From: Candidatus Woesearchaeota archaeon
GTDB lineage: Archaea; Nanobdellota; Nanobdellia; Woesearchaeales; ARS49
Direction of reading: 5' to 3'
NCBI GenBank assembly: GCA_016203265.1
Contig: JACQNB010000056.1
Location: 1-6,946 of the forward strand
Length of the DNA: 6,946 nucleotides
Within the stretch, counting starts at the first letter, position 1; every line of letters begins with the position of its first letter. Below are positions 1-6,017 of the stretch, in pieces. Under the pieces are notes generated by a model that did no database searches, was not told the origin of the DNA, and was given only the letters and a program-made list of their open reading frames with translations. A program made the translations under genes and the position numbers.

Positions 1-1
1 A

Positions 2-169
2 AAGGCAGTCATCAAGGACGAGCCGGCGAACGCCGCCGATGTTCCGATCACCTATGCTGACATTTCCAAAGCAGAACGATTGCTGCGCTGGAAACCAACC
101 ACGAACATCAAGGAAGGATTGAAGAAGTTCTATGATTGGTATTTGAGCAGTCCGGAAAGTTCTTCCTGA
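2..169 (+). CDS. C-terminal end of an NAD-dependent nucleotide-sugar epimerase/dehydratase (partial)
   Basis: Only the last 55 residues are inside the window; the gene starts upstream. The fragment contains DVPITYADISKAERLLRWKP followed by TTNIKEGLKKFYDWYL. This is the characteristic C-terminal end of extended short-chain dehydrogenase/reductase sugar epimerases of the UDP-glucose or UDP-glucuronate 4-epimerase type. In that family the 'YADISKAxxLLGWKP' segment belongs to the substrate-binding domain and the '(E/K)EGLKKFxxWY' helix ends the protein. Such enzymes are cytosolic, use tightly bound NAD, and make activated sugars for surface glycans. The catalytic YxxxK and Rossmann glycines lie outside the window, so substrate specificity cannot be read. 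Its last 40 bases overlap the 3' end of the convergent dus gene. Confidence 0.85.
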   Translation, partial: KAVIKDEPANAADVPITYADISKAERLLRWKPTTNIKEGLKKFYDWYLSSPESSS

Positions 170-1053
170 TTCCTGCATCTCGAAATCCTGTTTCGCAACA
201 CGTTGCCTCCTTTCGCGGTCTTCGTGAACCACAACGCGTGCTGCTGGATATTGTTGAATGGCAACGCGTATTTCTTCGCCAGCGCGAGAAATTCGGTGAA
301 CAACGAGAGACGATTCACTTGCTCATACGTTCCTTTCTTCAGATAGTCATTGATTTGCTTGAACAGATACGGGTTTCCCATCGCGCCGCGCGCGATGAGG
401 ATGGCATCAACTCCTGATTCGTCAAGCCGTTGCTTGAACACTTCCGGCGTGAACACGTCGCCGTTGCCGATGACGGGAATGTTGACGGCTTCTTTTACTT
501 TTTTGATAATGTCCCAATCAGCAACTCCCGTGTAACCTTGTTTCGCGGTCCGTCCGTGCACGCCGATGGCAGCAGCGCCCGCGTCTTCGGCCTTCTTCGC
601 GACTTCGACGGCATTGATATGTTTTTCGTCGATGCCAGCCCTGATTTTCAAGGTGACGGGTTTCGAGACGGACGATGCAAGCTTGTTGATGAACGACGCG
701 ACGCCGTCGGCCGACTTCAGCATCGCAGAACCCGCGCCTGATTTGATGACCTTCCACGCGGGACAGCCGCAATTCACATCGATGACGTCGAACTTGTCCT
801 CAATCTGTTGCGCTGCCTGAATGACTTCTTGCACCGAACTGCCGAACAATTGCACCGCGACCGGCGTTTCGCTCGGATCGGTCTTGAGCATGACATTCGT
901 CTTTTCGTTTTTCCGCACGATGGCGGTGCCGGACACGAACTCAGTGCACGTGAGCCCGGCGCCGTATTTCTTGCACAATGCACGGAAGCACACATCAGTC
1001 ACGCCCGCCATCGGGCTCAAGACCGTGGGACTGGAGAGCTTGGGAAAATGCAT
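130..1053 (-). CDS. dus: tRNA-dihydrouridine synthase (Dus family)
   Basis: This FMN enzyme reduces specific uridines in tRNA D-loops to dihydrouridine with NAD(P)H. Counting from the ATG at 1053 (307 aa, normal for the family), SPMAGVTD at residues 13-20 is the N-terminal FMN-site strand. NCGCP at 94-98 carries the catalytic Cys97, and RAG (138-140), GVHGRT (164-169), GNGDV (196-200) and ARGAMGNP (221-228) are the remaining TIM-barrel phosphate and FMN motifs. A helical RNA-binding tail follows from about residue 245. The start at 1053 is preferred to the in-frame ATG at 1134 because homology begins there and a TATA box is centred 25.5 bp upstream, which implies a leaderless mRNA. The longer form would also run through that TATA box and the divergent gene. 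Which D-loop position is modified cannot be told. Confidence 0.93.
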   Translation of the reverse strand: MHFPKLSSPTVLSPMAGVTDVCFRALCKKYGAGLTCTEFVSGTAIVRKNEKTNVMLKTDPSETPVAVQLFGSSVQEVIQAAQQIEDKFDVIDVNCGCPAWKVIKSGAGSAMLKSADGVASFINKLASSVSKPVTLKIRAGIDEKHINAVEVAKKAEDAGAAAIGVHGRTAKQGYTGVADWDIIKKVKEAVNIPVIGNGDVFTPEVFKQRLDESGVDAILIARGAMGNPYLFKQINDYLKKGTYEQVNRLSLFTEFLALAKKYALPFNNIQQHALWFTKTAKGGNVLRNRISRCRNQEELSGLLKYQS

Positions 1054-1074
1054 GTCTCGTCCGAGAGCGCAACC

Positions 1075-1082
1075 TTTATAAA
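1075..1082. promoter_or_regulatory. Palindromic TATA box shared by two divergent genes
   Basis: TTTATAAA, a perfect palindrome, is the only TATA-like element between dus (minus, ATG at 1053) and the 149-aa gene (plus, ATG at 1116). Its centre is 25.5 bp from the dus ATG, which predicts a leaderless transcript. In the other direction it predicts a start near 1104, just at the Shine-Dalgarno of the plus-strand gene. Purine-rich BRE-like sequence lies on both sides (gcgcaacc on plus, aagaggtt on minus). Its use in both directions is inferred from geometry. Confidence 0.65.
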
Positions 1083-1103
1083 ACCTCTTTTGTGCACGGA
1101 AAC

Positions 1104-1110
1104 GAGGTGA
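1104..1110 (+). promoter_or_regulatory. Shine-Dalgarno of the 149-aa gene
   Basis: GAGGTGA matches the anti-SD complement (AGGAGGTGA) over seven bases and stands 5 nt before the ATG at 1116. It decides this start among the in-frame options. It is the clearest SD in the window, where several other genes appear leaderless. Confidence 0.7.
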
Positions 1111-1115
1111 AGACA

Positions 1116-1565
1116 ATGATTGAAAAACTCGCATCCTACTTTGTTCCCGGTTGTATGGTTGAGGACCGCAAACCAGACTACCGCGCGGAAATCAAAGCGC
1201 AGCTGGAACGGTTGGAACACCTCATTCCGCAAGCACAGGATTTTCAGTGCGCGATGGGCTATCTCGCGTTCATCGCAGGGCTTTCGCGCAACAAGGAACA
1301 CCAATCGCGCCATCCTGAACCAGTCTTCCGTGATCAAGCGGCTTTGCGCGAACTGCTGAACGCCTACCGCGTGGTCGAGAACCGCGACGACCTTTCCCGC
1401 ATGCTCTGGGACAACATCACGAGCATCGACCAATTGCAGAGCAAGATCCGCGCCGCGTCCACGACGGAGAACGCCTTGCGGTCTGCCTCGCTTGCCTCAG
1501 GATTGCATCATACCCGCGACCGAGGAGCGCACCGCCAGCGCAGCAGCGTTGCGTACGAAGAATAG
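1116..1565 (+). CDS. Protein of unknown function, 149 aa
   Basis: I do not recognise this family. The protein starts MIEKLASYFVPGCMVEDRK and is predicted to be mostly helical and soluble, with no signal peptide or membrane segment. A charged amphipathic helix is visible around residues 23-40 (YRAEIKAQLERLEHLI), and further helices lie around 75-115. The last 30 or so residues are rich in Arg, His and Ser and look disordered. The start is fixed by the SD and by the shared TATA box at 1075-1082. The reverse strand is also open over much of the gene, but has no comparable start signals. It lies 128 bp upstream of the sigma-like gene on the same strand with promoter-like sequence between, so a functional link to the sigma-like gene is only a possibility. 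Nothing resembles a known anti-sigma domain. Confidence 0.65.
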   Translation: MIEKLASYFVPGCMVEDRKPDYRAEIKAQLERLEHLIPQAQDFQCAMGYLAFIAGLSRNKEHQSRHPEPVFRDQAALRELLNAYRVVENRDDLSRMLWDNITSIDQLQSKIRAASTTENALRSASLASGLHHTRDRGAHRQRSSVAYEE

Positions 1566-1594
1566 TCAGCAAAACTTCTTGGCGTGCGTCGAAA

Positions 1595-1610
1595 ATATTA
1601 TTTTATACTT
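1595..1610 (+). promoter_or_regulatory. AT-rich promoter-like element upstream of the sigma-like gene
   Basis: The stretch atattattttatactt is the most AT-rich in the gap between the 149-aa gene and the sigma-like gene. As a TATA box it would start transcription near 1630, giving a leader of 35-65 nt that contains a small GGC-GAAA-GCC hairpin (1630-1639). A second, weaker TATA-like TTAAAT at 1667-1672 lies 24.5 bp before the ATG at 1694 and would give a leaderless mRNA. The sequence does not decide between them. Confidence 0.35.
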
Positions 1611-1693
1611 CCAGGTCTTTCTTTCCGCGGGCGAAAGCCGTCACCGTGCGCTAGGTCAAAAGATTGTTAAATGAACGGTCCGATGTGTTATCC

Positions 1694-2167
1694 ATGCTTT
1701 TGCCGATCGTACCGCTCATTGATTACGAACCGTTGTTGCGCAACTATGCATTGCCGCTCGTTCGCAACGAACCGGATGCGGCTGACTTGGTGCAGGAGAC
1801 CTTTCTGCGGGCGTTGAAAGCAGAGAATAAGCCGTTCAAAGCGAATGAGTACCCGCCGTGGCTTTGCACCATCCTGCACCATTGCTACCTCGACCGCGTG
1901 CGAAAGACCTCGCGCCATCCCGAATGTTCATTGGATGACTCGTCTTTGGACGCGTTCGTCGCGCCCGCGACAAACGTCACTTCTGATGTTGTCGAATTCA
2001 TCATTTCTGCACTGCCCGCATCACGGCAGCCCATCATCAGGCTCCTCCTGCAGGATTACACGGGACCAGAGATCGCGGACACTTTGCACGTGCCTCTCGG
2101 CACCGTCATGAGTTCCGTGTATCACGCGCGCCGCCAGATGCGACGGTTCGTGCAGGAACATTTATAA
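1694..2167 (+). CDS. ECF sigma-70-family protein (sigma region 2 plus region 4)
   Basis: Both domains of a bacterial extracytoplasmic-function sigma factor are present in the right order. Counting from the ATG at 1694 (157 aa), residues 10-70 hold region 2, with DAADLVQETFLRALKA at about 28-43, the region 2.1-2.2 core-RNAP-binding signature. PPWLCTILHHCYLDRVRK follows at about 54-71, the counterpart of 'fraWLyrIarNlalDrlRr'. An acidic linker of about 35 residues follows. Region 4 has the helix-turn-helix YTGPEIADTLHVPLGTVMSS (122-141) and then YHARRQMRRF. In bacteria such proteins join core RNA polymerase and read -35/-10 promoters; what one would do in an archaeon is unknown. Region 2 is about two residues short before DAADLVQ. 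Starts at TTG 1664 (with AGGT at 1653) or GTG 1685 are also possible. No anti-sigma gene is adjacent. Family assignment is firm; function is not. Confidence 0.85.
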   Translation: MLLPIVPLIDYEPLLRNYALPLVRNEPDAADLVQETFLRALKAENKPFKANEYPPWLCTILHHCYLDRVRKTSRHPECSLDDSSLDAFVAPATNVTSDVVEFIISALPASRQPIIRLLLQDYTGPEIADTLHVPLGTVMSSVYHARRQMRRFVQEHL

Positions 2168-2168
2168 T
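2161..2168 (+). promoter_or_regulatory. TATA-like box overlapping the sigma-like gene's stop codon
   Basis: TTTATAAT includes the TAA stop (2165-2167) of the sigma-like gene and is centred 34.5 bp before the ATG at 2199. It predicts transcription from about 2190 with a leader of roughly 8 nt that keeps only a weak purine stretch (gggga). It would give the deaminase gene its own promoter, although read-through from the sigma-like gene 31 bp upstream is equally possible. Confidence 0.45.
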
Positions 2169-2198
2169 CCCGTTTTCCTTCATTTTCGTCGGGGAACC

Positions 2199-3398
2199 AT
2201 GTTACCGAATCCGCTTGATCGAGGGCTCGACAGAAAGGGTCCTATTCCGAGAATCCTCTCTGATAGAGGGATAAAACAAGCAATCGCGGACAGACTCATC
2301 ACCATAACTCCTGCTTTGAACCCTGAGGATGGAACCCGAATCCAGCCCGCGACGCTAGACTTGTGCCTTCAAGTTGCGGACGGCGCTGAACATTTGTGCG
2401 TCTGCCATGATTTGCCCGATGAGATATTGCCCGTCAAGGAATTTCCTCAGAGCAGCCTCAGACGAGGCTACACCCTCCAGCCCCGTTCGGTGAACGAGCT
2501 CATCATGACCGAAACCATCTGGATGCCGTTTGATTTTATTTCACCATCCATCGAAGCGCGAAGCAGTTTGCGCCGACTCGGATGCTACTCTCCAACACAA
2601 GGACGGTATTTCTTCACGTCAGAGGACGGCTTGCATATCGAGCTTGGAAACTTTGGCCACAATGAGATTCGTGTCGGGAAAAACGACCGGCTTGCGCAGC
2701 TCTTTTTCAAGGTCGCGCCTTTTACGGATACATATGATTGCTTGCCTGCTGATTTTTACGATCGGCCTGAAGAGTGCAAAGCGCTTGGCGAACGTGTACG
2801 CGCGCTTGACATGGGCATCCAGATCACGAAAAGCAAGCATCTCGGCGAGCTTGTGAGAGAAGGCCACCTGAAGGTGACGCCGGAACTGCACGCGCACACG
2901 GGATTGATCAAGGTGCATGCTGGCGATGTCGCGTACCGCATGCGGAAGATTGACGGTGGCATCGTCTTCAAGGACCGTGCGAAATATTCCGACAGTGATT
3001 TGTTGGAACCTATTGATATCAAGAAGGGTTACGTTGCAAAACCGTTCGAGCACGTCATCGTGCCGACGCGCGAATCGTTCGAGCTTTCGCCGCACGTCGG
3101 CATTCGGTTCTGGGACAGCCTCATCGGCATGCCGCAGAAGCACAACAGTGTTCTTTTGAGCAAGAACCTTTGGAATCTCGACTTCATGAATCTCACGGAT
3201 GGCTGGTTCGACCCGGGCTACAAAGGCGGCTGCTCACGGCAGCCCAAATGGCTTACGGGCAGAAGCATCTATCCGGGCGCGTGCCTCGGCTACGGCCAGG
3301 TGTTCTGGTTCCCGAACGGCGTCGAAACTCCTTACGGTTCCATCGCCCTCGGTTCCCAGTACCAAGGTCAGGAAAAGACCGTGTTCGCGAAGAAATGA
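2199..3398 (+). CDS. Two-domain dCTP deaminase / dUTPase-superfamily protein
   Basis: The 399-aa protein is twice the length of ordinary Dcd (about 190 aa) and reads as two dUTPase-fold halves. Dcd deaminates dCTP to dUTP for thymidylate synthesis. Half 1 has RILSDRGIKQAI (18-29), IQPATLDL (48-55), EARSSLRRLG (119-128, matching the Ser and Arg of the Dcd active site), GLHIELGN (144-151, with a Glu aligned to the catalytic Glu of Dcd) and RLAQLFF (164-170). Half 2 has GYVAKPFEHVIVP (277-289), WFDPGYKGG (336-344), a GYGQVFWF strand (364-371) and the Dcd-like tail YGSIALGSQYQGQ (379-391). Half 2 lacks the RSS motif and the catalytic Glu. The arrangement resembles the bacterial double-length DCD family (Pfam PF06559, from memory). 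An 18-residue extension precedes the usual start, and no alternative start codon lies within it. The gene follows the sigma-like gene by 31 bp. Confidence 0.82.
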   Translation: MLPNPLDRGLDRKGPIPRILSDRGIKQAIADRLITITPALNPEDGTRIQPATLDLCLQVADGAEHLCVCHDLPDEILPVKEFPQSSLRRGYTLQPRSVNELIMTETIWMPFDFISPSIEARSSLRRLGCYSPTQGRYFFTSEDGLHIELGNFGHNEIRVGKNDRLAQLFFKVAPFTDTYDCLPADFYDRPEECKALGERVRALDMGIQITKSKHLGELVREGHLKVTPELHAHTGLIKVHAGDVAYRMRKIDGGIVFKDRAKYSDSDLLEPIDIKKGYVAKPFEHVIVPTRESFELSPHVGIRFWDSLIGMPQKHNSVLLSKNLWNLDFMNLTDGWFDPGYKGGCSRQPKWLTGRSIYPGACLGYGQVFWFPNGVETPYGSIALGSQYQGQEKTVFAKK

Positions 3399-3456
3399 GA
3401 CCTTGTTCGAAACCTATGTCGAGCTGATACGCGACAAACTTTCGCCCTGCGAAACC

Positions 3457-3464
3457 TTTATAAA
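3457..3464 (+). promoter_or_regulatory. BRE/TATA promoter of the L10e gene
   Basis: TTTATAAA preceded by the BRE-like gcgaaacc (3449-3456) is centred 26.5 bp before the L10e ATG at 3487. No Shine-Dalgarno lies between them, so transcription probably starts at or next to the ATG. The same gcgaaacc/gcgcaacc plus TTTATAAA block occurs at 1067-1082, which supports its being a real promoter type in this genome. Confidence 0.8.
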
Positions 3465-3486
3465 CCCCTGACCAGCGTTTCTCGGT

Positions 3487-4038
3487 ATGGCCCGCATCCG
3501 CAAATTCGTCGCGTACCGCGCACTGAAGCGCCCGTATACGCGATTCTCAAAATACAAGGTCAAGAATTTCGTGCGCGCGCGACCCGTCTGCAAGGTCGTC
3601 CGTTTCGACATGGGCGAACAGCGCAGCGATTATCAGTATCTTTTGCAACTGCTTCCGGCGCAGACTACCGGTTTCCAGATTCGCGACAACGCCATCGAAT
3701 CGGCGCGTCAGGGAGCCAACCGAGTGTTGGAAGCCAAGCTCGGCAAGACCGGCTACTTTCTCCGAACCAAGATTTATCCGCATCACGTCATGCGCGAAAA
3801 CCCGCTGGCATCCGGCGCGGGAGCGGACCGTATGAGCACGGGCATGGCGCACAACTACGGCAAGCCCATCGGCATTGCCGCGCAAGTCTTCCCGGGCAAG
3901 GCGGTCTTCGAAGTCCTCATCAACAAGGAACATCTCGATCTCGCGAAACTGGCGTTGAAGCGCGCGTCCTACAAGATTCCGTTCCACTACGCGATCGTCG
4001 TCACGGATTTGAGCAAAAAGAAGAAAGGCGAACAGTAG
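3487..4038 (+). CDS. rpl10e: 50S ribosomal protein L10e (uL16, archaeal type)
   Basis: This is the archaeal/eukaryotic L10e, the counterpart of bacterial L16 (uL16), which sits at the A-site/central-protuberance side of the large subunit near the aminoacyl-tRNA elbow. The 183-aa length is normal. The signature block YPHHVMRENPLASGAGADRM at residues 97-116 is clear, as are the basic N-terminus (ARIRKF...RALKRPYTRFSKYKVKNF), the segment FQIRDNAIESARQGANR (63-79) and the usual IPFHYAIVV near the end (164-172). A Lys-rich tail (SKKKKGEQ) closes the protein. The start is fixed by homology and by the TATA box 26.5 bp upstream. It is monocistronic, and the convergent gene ends only 3 bp beyond its stop. 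This gene is the strongest proof that the contig is archaeal. Confidence 0.97.
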   Translation: MARIRKFVAYRALKRPYTRFSKYKVKNFVRARPVCKVVRFDMGEQRSDYQYLLQLLPAQTTGFQIRDNAIESARQGANRVLEAKLGKTGYFLRTKIYPHHVMRENPLASGAGADRMSTGMAHNYGKPIGIAAQVFPGKAVFEVLINKEHLDLAKLALKRASYKIPFHYAIVVTDLSKKKKGEQ

Positions 4039-4041
4039 TAC

Positions 4042-4488
4042 TTAGGCACGTTCTGCAATTTGCGTCAACAATTTATCTGACAAATCAGCCAGCTCTTTGA
4101 TGGCGCGCTGCAATTGCTGTCCGAGCAGTAACCAGCGCACAAGCGCGTCAGAAAGTGCCACTTGGATGAGTGCTTGCTCCCCTTCTTTGAATCCTTTGTG
4201 CACGTCTTCCAATTCTTGCTTGGTTAACCACGGTTTAACGATAGTTTCATACTGATGGTGATCAATGCCCATACGTCTGCCTGACCTGAGCTCGCCTTCA
4301 AGTGCGAGAATTGCTTCCTGAATTTTGACGGCAAGTTCGTCACCACGATAGCCTGCAACCATGACTTTGCGCGCGATGTTCAGCAACTTTTCTTCTTTCA
4401 GCACGCGCTGCAATTGATGAAAATCAGTATGCAATCGTTCGACTTCAGCAGGACTTGTTCTCAAGTGAGGTGAAGTTGTGTACCCCAT
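4042..4488 (-). CDS. Helical protein of unknown function, translationally coupled to proS
   Basis: I do not recognise this 148-aa protein. It is nearly all predicted helix, rich in Leu, Glu, Lys and Gln. Long amphipathic helices lie around residues 13-42 (PAEVERLHTDFHQLQRVLKE onward), 47-67, 86-105 and 105-146. There is no signal peptide, metal-binding Cys cluster or enzyme motif. The ATG at 4488 shares its A with the TGA stop of prolyl-tRNA synthetase (TGATG), so it is the second gene of that operon and is likely translated by re-initiation. An in-frame TTG one codon earlier (4491) is less likely. Its stop is 3 bp from the stop of convergent L10e. Coupling to ProRS suggests a translation-related role, but nothing in the protein itself shows it. 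Confidence 0.7.
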   Translation of the reverse strand: MGYTTSPHLRTSPAEVERLHTDFHQLQRVLKEEKLLNIARKVMVAGYRGDELAVKIQEAILALEGELRSGRRMGIDHHQYETIVKPWLTKQELEDVHKGFKEGEQALIQVALSDALVRWLLLGQQLQRAIKELADLSDKLLTQIAERA

Positions 4489-5930
4489 CAATACGCCTTC
4501 GCGAAGTAGGTCATGCTTGTTGCAGTCTTACCGCAGCCGATGCAGGTGTCCTTCGGCTTCTTGCCGAACGGGATGCAGCGCGAACCCGCATCAGTCTTCT
4601 TTTTGATGTCTTCCTCGCATTGCGGCTCGCCGCAGAAGGGGATGAGCACCATCTTCCGTTCCCTGATGTGGTGCTGCAGTTCGTCCATCGATTTCGCTTC
4701 GACCGTGTTGCCTTCCAAGAAGTGCTTCGCCTTCATGTACAGGTCGTGATGCATCTCGTCCAATTGTGTCTTGGCACTGTCGTGGACGTTCGTGAGCTTG
4801 ACCGGATTCTTTTTTCCGGTGTCGCGTCTGACGATGACGCACTCGCCCTTGGCCAAGTCTTTCGGACCTAATTCAATGCGCAACGGGATGCCTTTCAGTT
4901 CCCACTCGTTGAACTTCCAGCCCGGGCTGTATTCGGTCCGGTCGTCCAAGTGCACGCTGATGTGGTGTGATTCCAACTCGGACTGCATCTGCTTGCACGC
5001 CTGCAGCACTTTCTCTTTGGAGTCTTCGAACAGGATGGGAACGATGACGGCCTGGATGGGCGCAACGCGCGGCGGCATGACCATGCCCTTGTCGTCCGCG
5101 TGCGTCATGATGACTGCGCCGACCAATCGCGTTGAAACGCCCCATGAATTGTACCACGGCGCGTGTTTTTGCTCATCCATGCCCACAAACGTGACATCGA
5201 ACGCCTTCATGAACCCTTGACCGAGATTGTGCGAGGTGCCCATTTGCAATGCCCGGCCGTCCGGCATCAACCCTTCCATCGCGAGGGAGAACTTCGCGCC
5301 GGCAAACGTCTCTTTCTTCGTCTTCATACCCGTGACGACAGGAATCGCGAGCAACTCCTTGACCAACGCGACATATTCGTCCATGAACGCGTGCACGTCC
5401 TTGACGCAGTCTTCCTCGGTCGCGTAGATGCAGTGGCCTTCCTGCCACAGGAATTCCCGCGTTCTCAGGAATAAGCGCGTCTGGTTCGTTTCCCAACGGA
5501 CGACGTTGGCCCACTGGTTGACTTTCAGCGGCAAATCGCGCCAGGAACGCAACCATTTCGAAAACGAATCCGCGATGATGGTTTCTGACGTCGGACGGAC
5601 TGCCAACCGTTCTTCATCATCTTCCTTGTTGCCAATCCACGCGACTTCCGGTGAGAACCCTTCCGCGTGCTGGGCTTCCTTGTGGAAGAAGGATTCGGGA
5701 ATGAACAGGGGAAAGTAGCAGTTCTTGACGTCGTGTTTCTTCAAAACTGGATTGAAGTATTCCTGCACCTTCTGCCAGATGGCGTACGCGTTCGGCCGGA
5801 TGACCATGCAGCCCTTGATGGGGCTGTAGTCCGCTAACTCGGCTTTGACCACGACTTCCGGATACCATTCCAAGAAGTTCTCGTGCTTCTTGACCGTGAT
5901 TCCCAGGCTCTTTTCATCCTTCTTCGGCAT
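4488..5930 (-). CDS. proS: Prolyl-tRNA synthetase, archaeal/eukaryotic type
   Basis: This class II synthetase charges tRNA-Pro with proline. The 480-aa length is normal for the archaeal form, which lacks the bacterial editing insertion. Visible motifs are RPTSET (112-117), class II motif 2 RWETNQTRLFLRTREFLWQE (145-164), the proline-pocket segment QMGTSHNLGQGF (229-240), motif 3 in HADDKGMVMPPRVAP (277-291, Arg288), and the anticodon-binding domain from about 293. The archaeal C-terminal zinc domain follows, with candidate ligands Cys433, Cys438, Cys452, Cys463 and Cys466. The protein ends with Tyr480, the terminal tyrosine usual in this type. The ATG is 26.5 bp from a TATA centre, so the mRNA is probably leaderless. 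The stop overlaps the start of the helical 148-aa gene. Confidence 0.97.
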   Translation of the reverse strand: MPKKDEKSLGITVKKHENFLEWYPEVVVKAELADYSPIKGCMVIRPNAYAIWQKVQEYFNPVLKKHDVKNCYFPLFIPESFFHKEAQHAEGFSPEVAWIGNKEDDEERLAVRPTSETIIADSFSKWLRSWRDLPLKVNQWANVVRWETNQTRLFLRTREFLWQEGHCIYATEEDCVKDVHAFMDEYVALVKELLAIPVVTGMKTKKETFAGAKFSLAMEGLMPDGRALQMGTSHNLGQGFMKAFDVTFVGMDEQKHAPWYNSWGVSTRLVGAVIMTHADDKGMVMPPRVAPIQAVIVPILFEDSKEKVLQACKQMQSELESHHISVHLDDRTEYSPGWKFNEWELKGIPLRIELGPKDLAKGECVIVRRDTGKKNPVKLTNVHDSAKTQLDEMHHDLYMKAKHFLEGNTVEAKSMDELQHHIRERKMVLIPFCGEPQCEEDIKKKTDAGSRCIPFGKKPKDTCIGCGKTATSMTYFAKAY

Positions 5931-5952
5931 GGGCTGATTTTGGGCGTAATTG

Positions 5953-5960
5953 TTTATAAA
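5953..5960 (-). promoter_or_regulatory. BRE/TATA promoter of proS
   Basis: TTTATAAA within the palindrome GTTTATAAAC (5952-5961) is centred 26.5 bp from the ProRS ATG. On the minus strand it follows the A-rich BRE-like cgaacaaaag. No Shine-Dalgarno is visible, so a leaderless transcript is expected. Because the box is symmetrical it could also fire rightwards, but the lipoprotein gene has its own box at 5988. Confidence 0.75.
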
Positions 5961-5987
5961 CTTTTGTTCGACAGACGTGTCACCCTG

Positions 5988-5996
5988 CTTTTAAAC
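5988..5996 (+). promoter_or_regulatory. TATA box of the lipoprotein gene
   Basis: cttttaaac is centred 26 bp before the ATG at 6018. This matches the TATA-to-ATG spacing of proS, L10e and dus, predicts a leaderless mRNA, and supports 6018 as the start over upstream in-frame codons. No convincing BRE purine block precedes it (tcaccctg), so the promoter may be weaker. Confidence 0.6.
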
Positions 5997-6017
5997 TCCA
6001 CTCCCTTCTTTAAGAGC

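Noticed and set aside
1054..1134. A longer dus gene starting at the in-frame ATG at 1134.
   Set aside because: The extra 27 residues lie outside family homology and would cross the TATA box at 1075 and the divergent gene's start.
1017..1433. A minus-strand open frame opposite the 149-aa gene.
   Set aside because: It has no start signals, overlaps the dus start and divergent promoter, and its protein looks like an antisense shadow.
1492..1674. A short plus-strand frame overlapping the end of the 149-aa gene, considered as its true C-terminus after a frameshift.
   Set aside because: It would carry translation through the AT-rich promoter-like stretch at 1595-1610 with no family homology to support it.
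1566..1693. A possible small RNA in the gap before the sigma-like gene.
   Set aside because: Only a 3-bp GGC-GAAA-GCC hairpin is visible, with no C/D or H/ACA box motifs; too weak to call.
2619..3143. A 174-codon minus-strand open frame inside the dCTP deaminase gene.
   Set aside because: It lies wholly opposite a gene with clear motifs, has no promoter or SD, and contains no recognisable domain.
4455..5474. Several plus-strand open frames opposite proS.
   Set aside because: They are antisense to a conserved synthetase and their products have no family features.
5883..6017. A longer lipoprotein gene starting at 5883.
   Set aside because: It would run through both promoters and into proS, and would bury the signal peptide that begins naturally at 6018.
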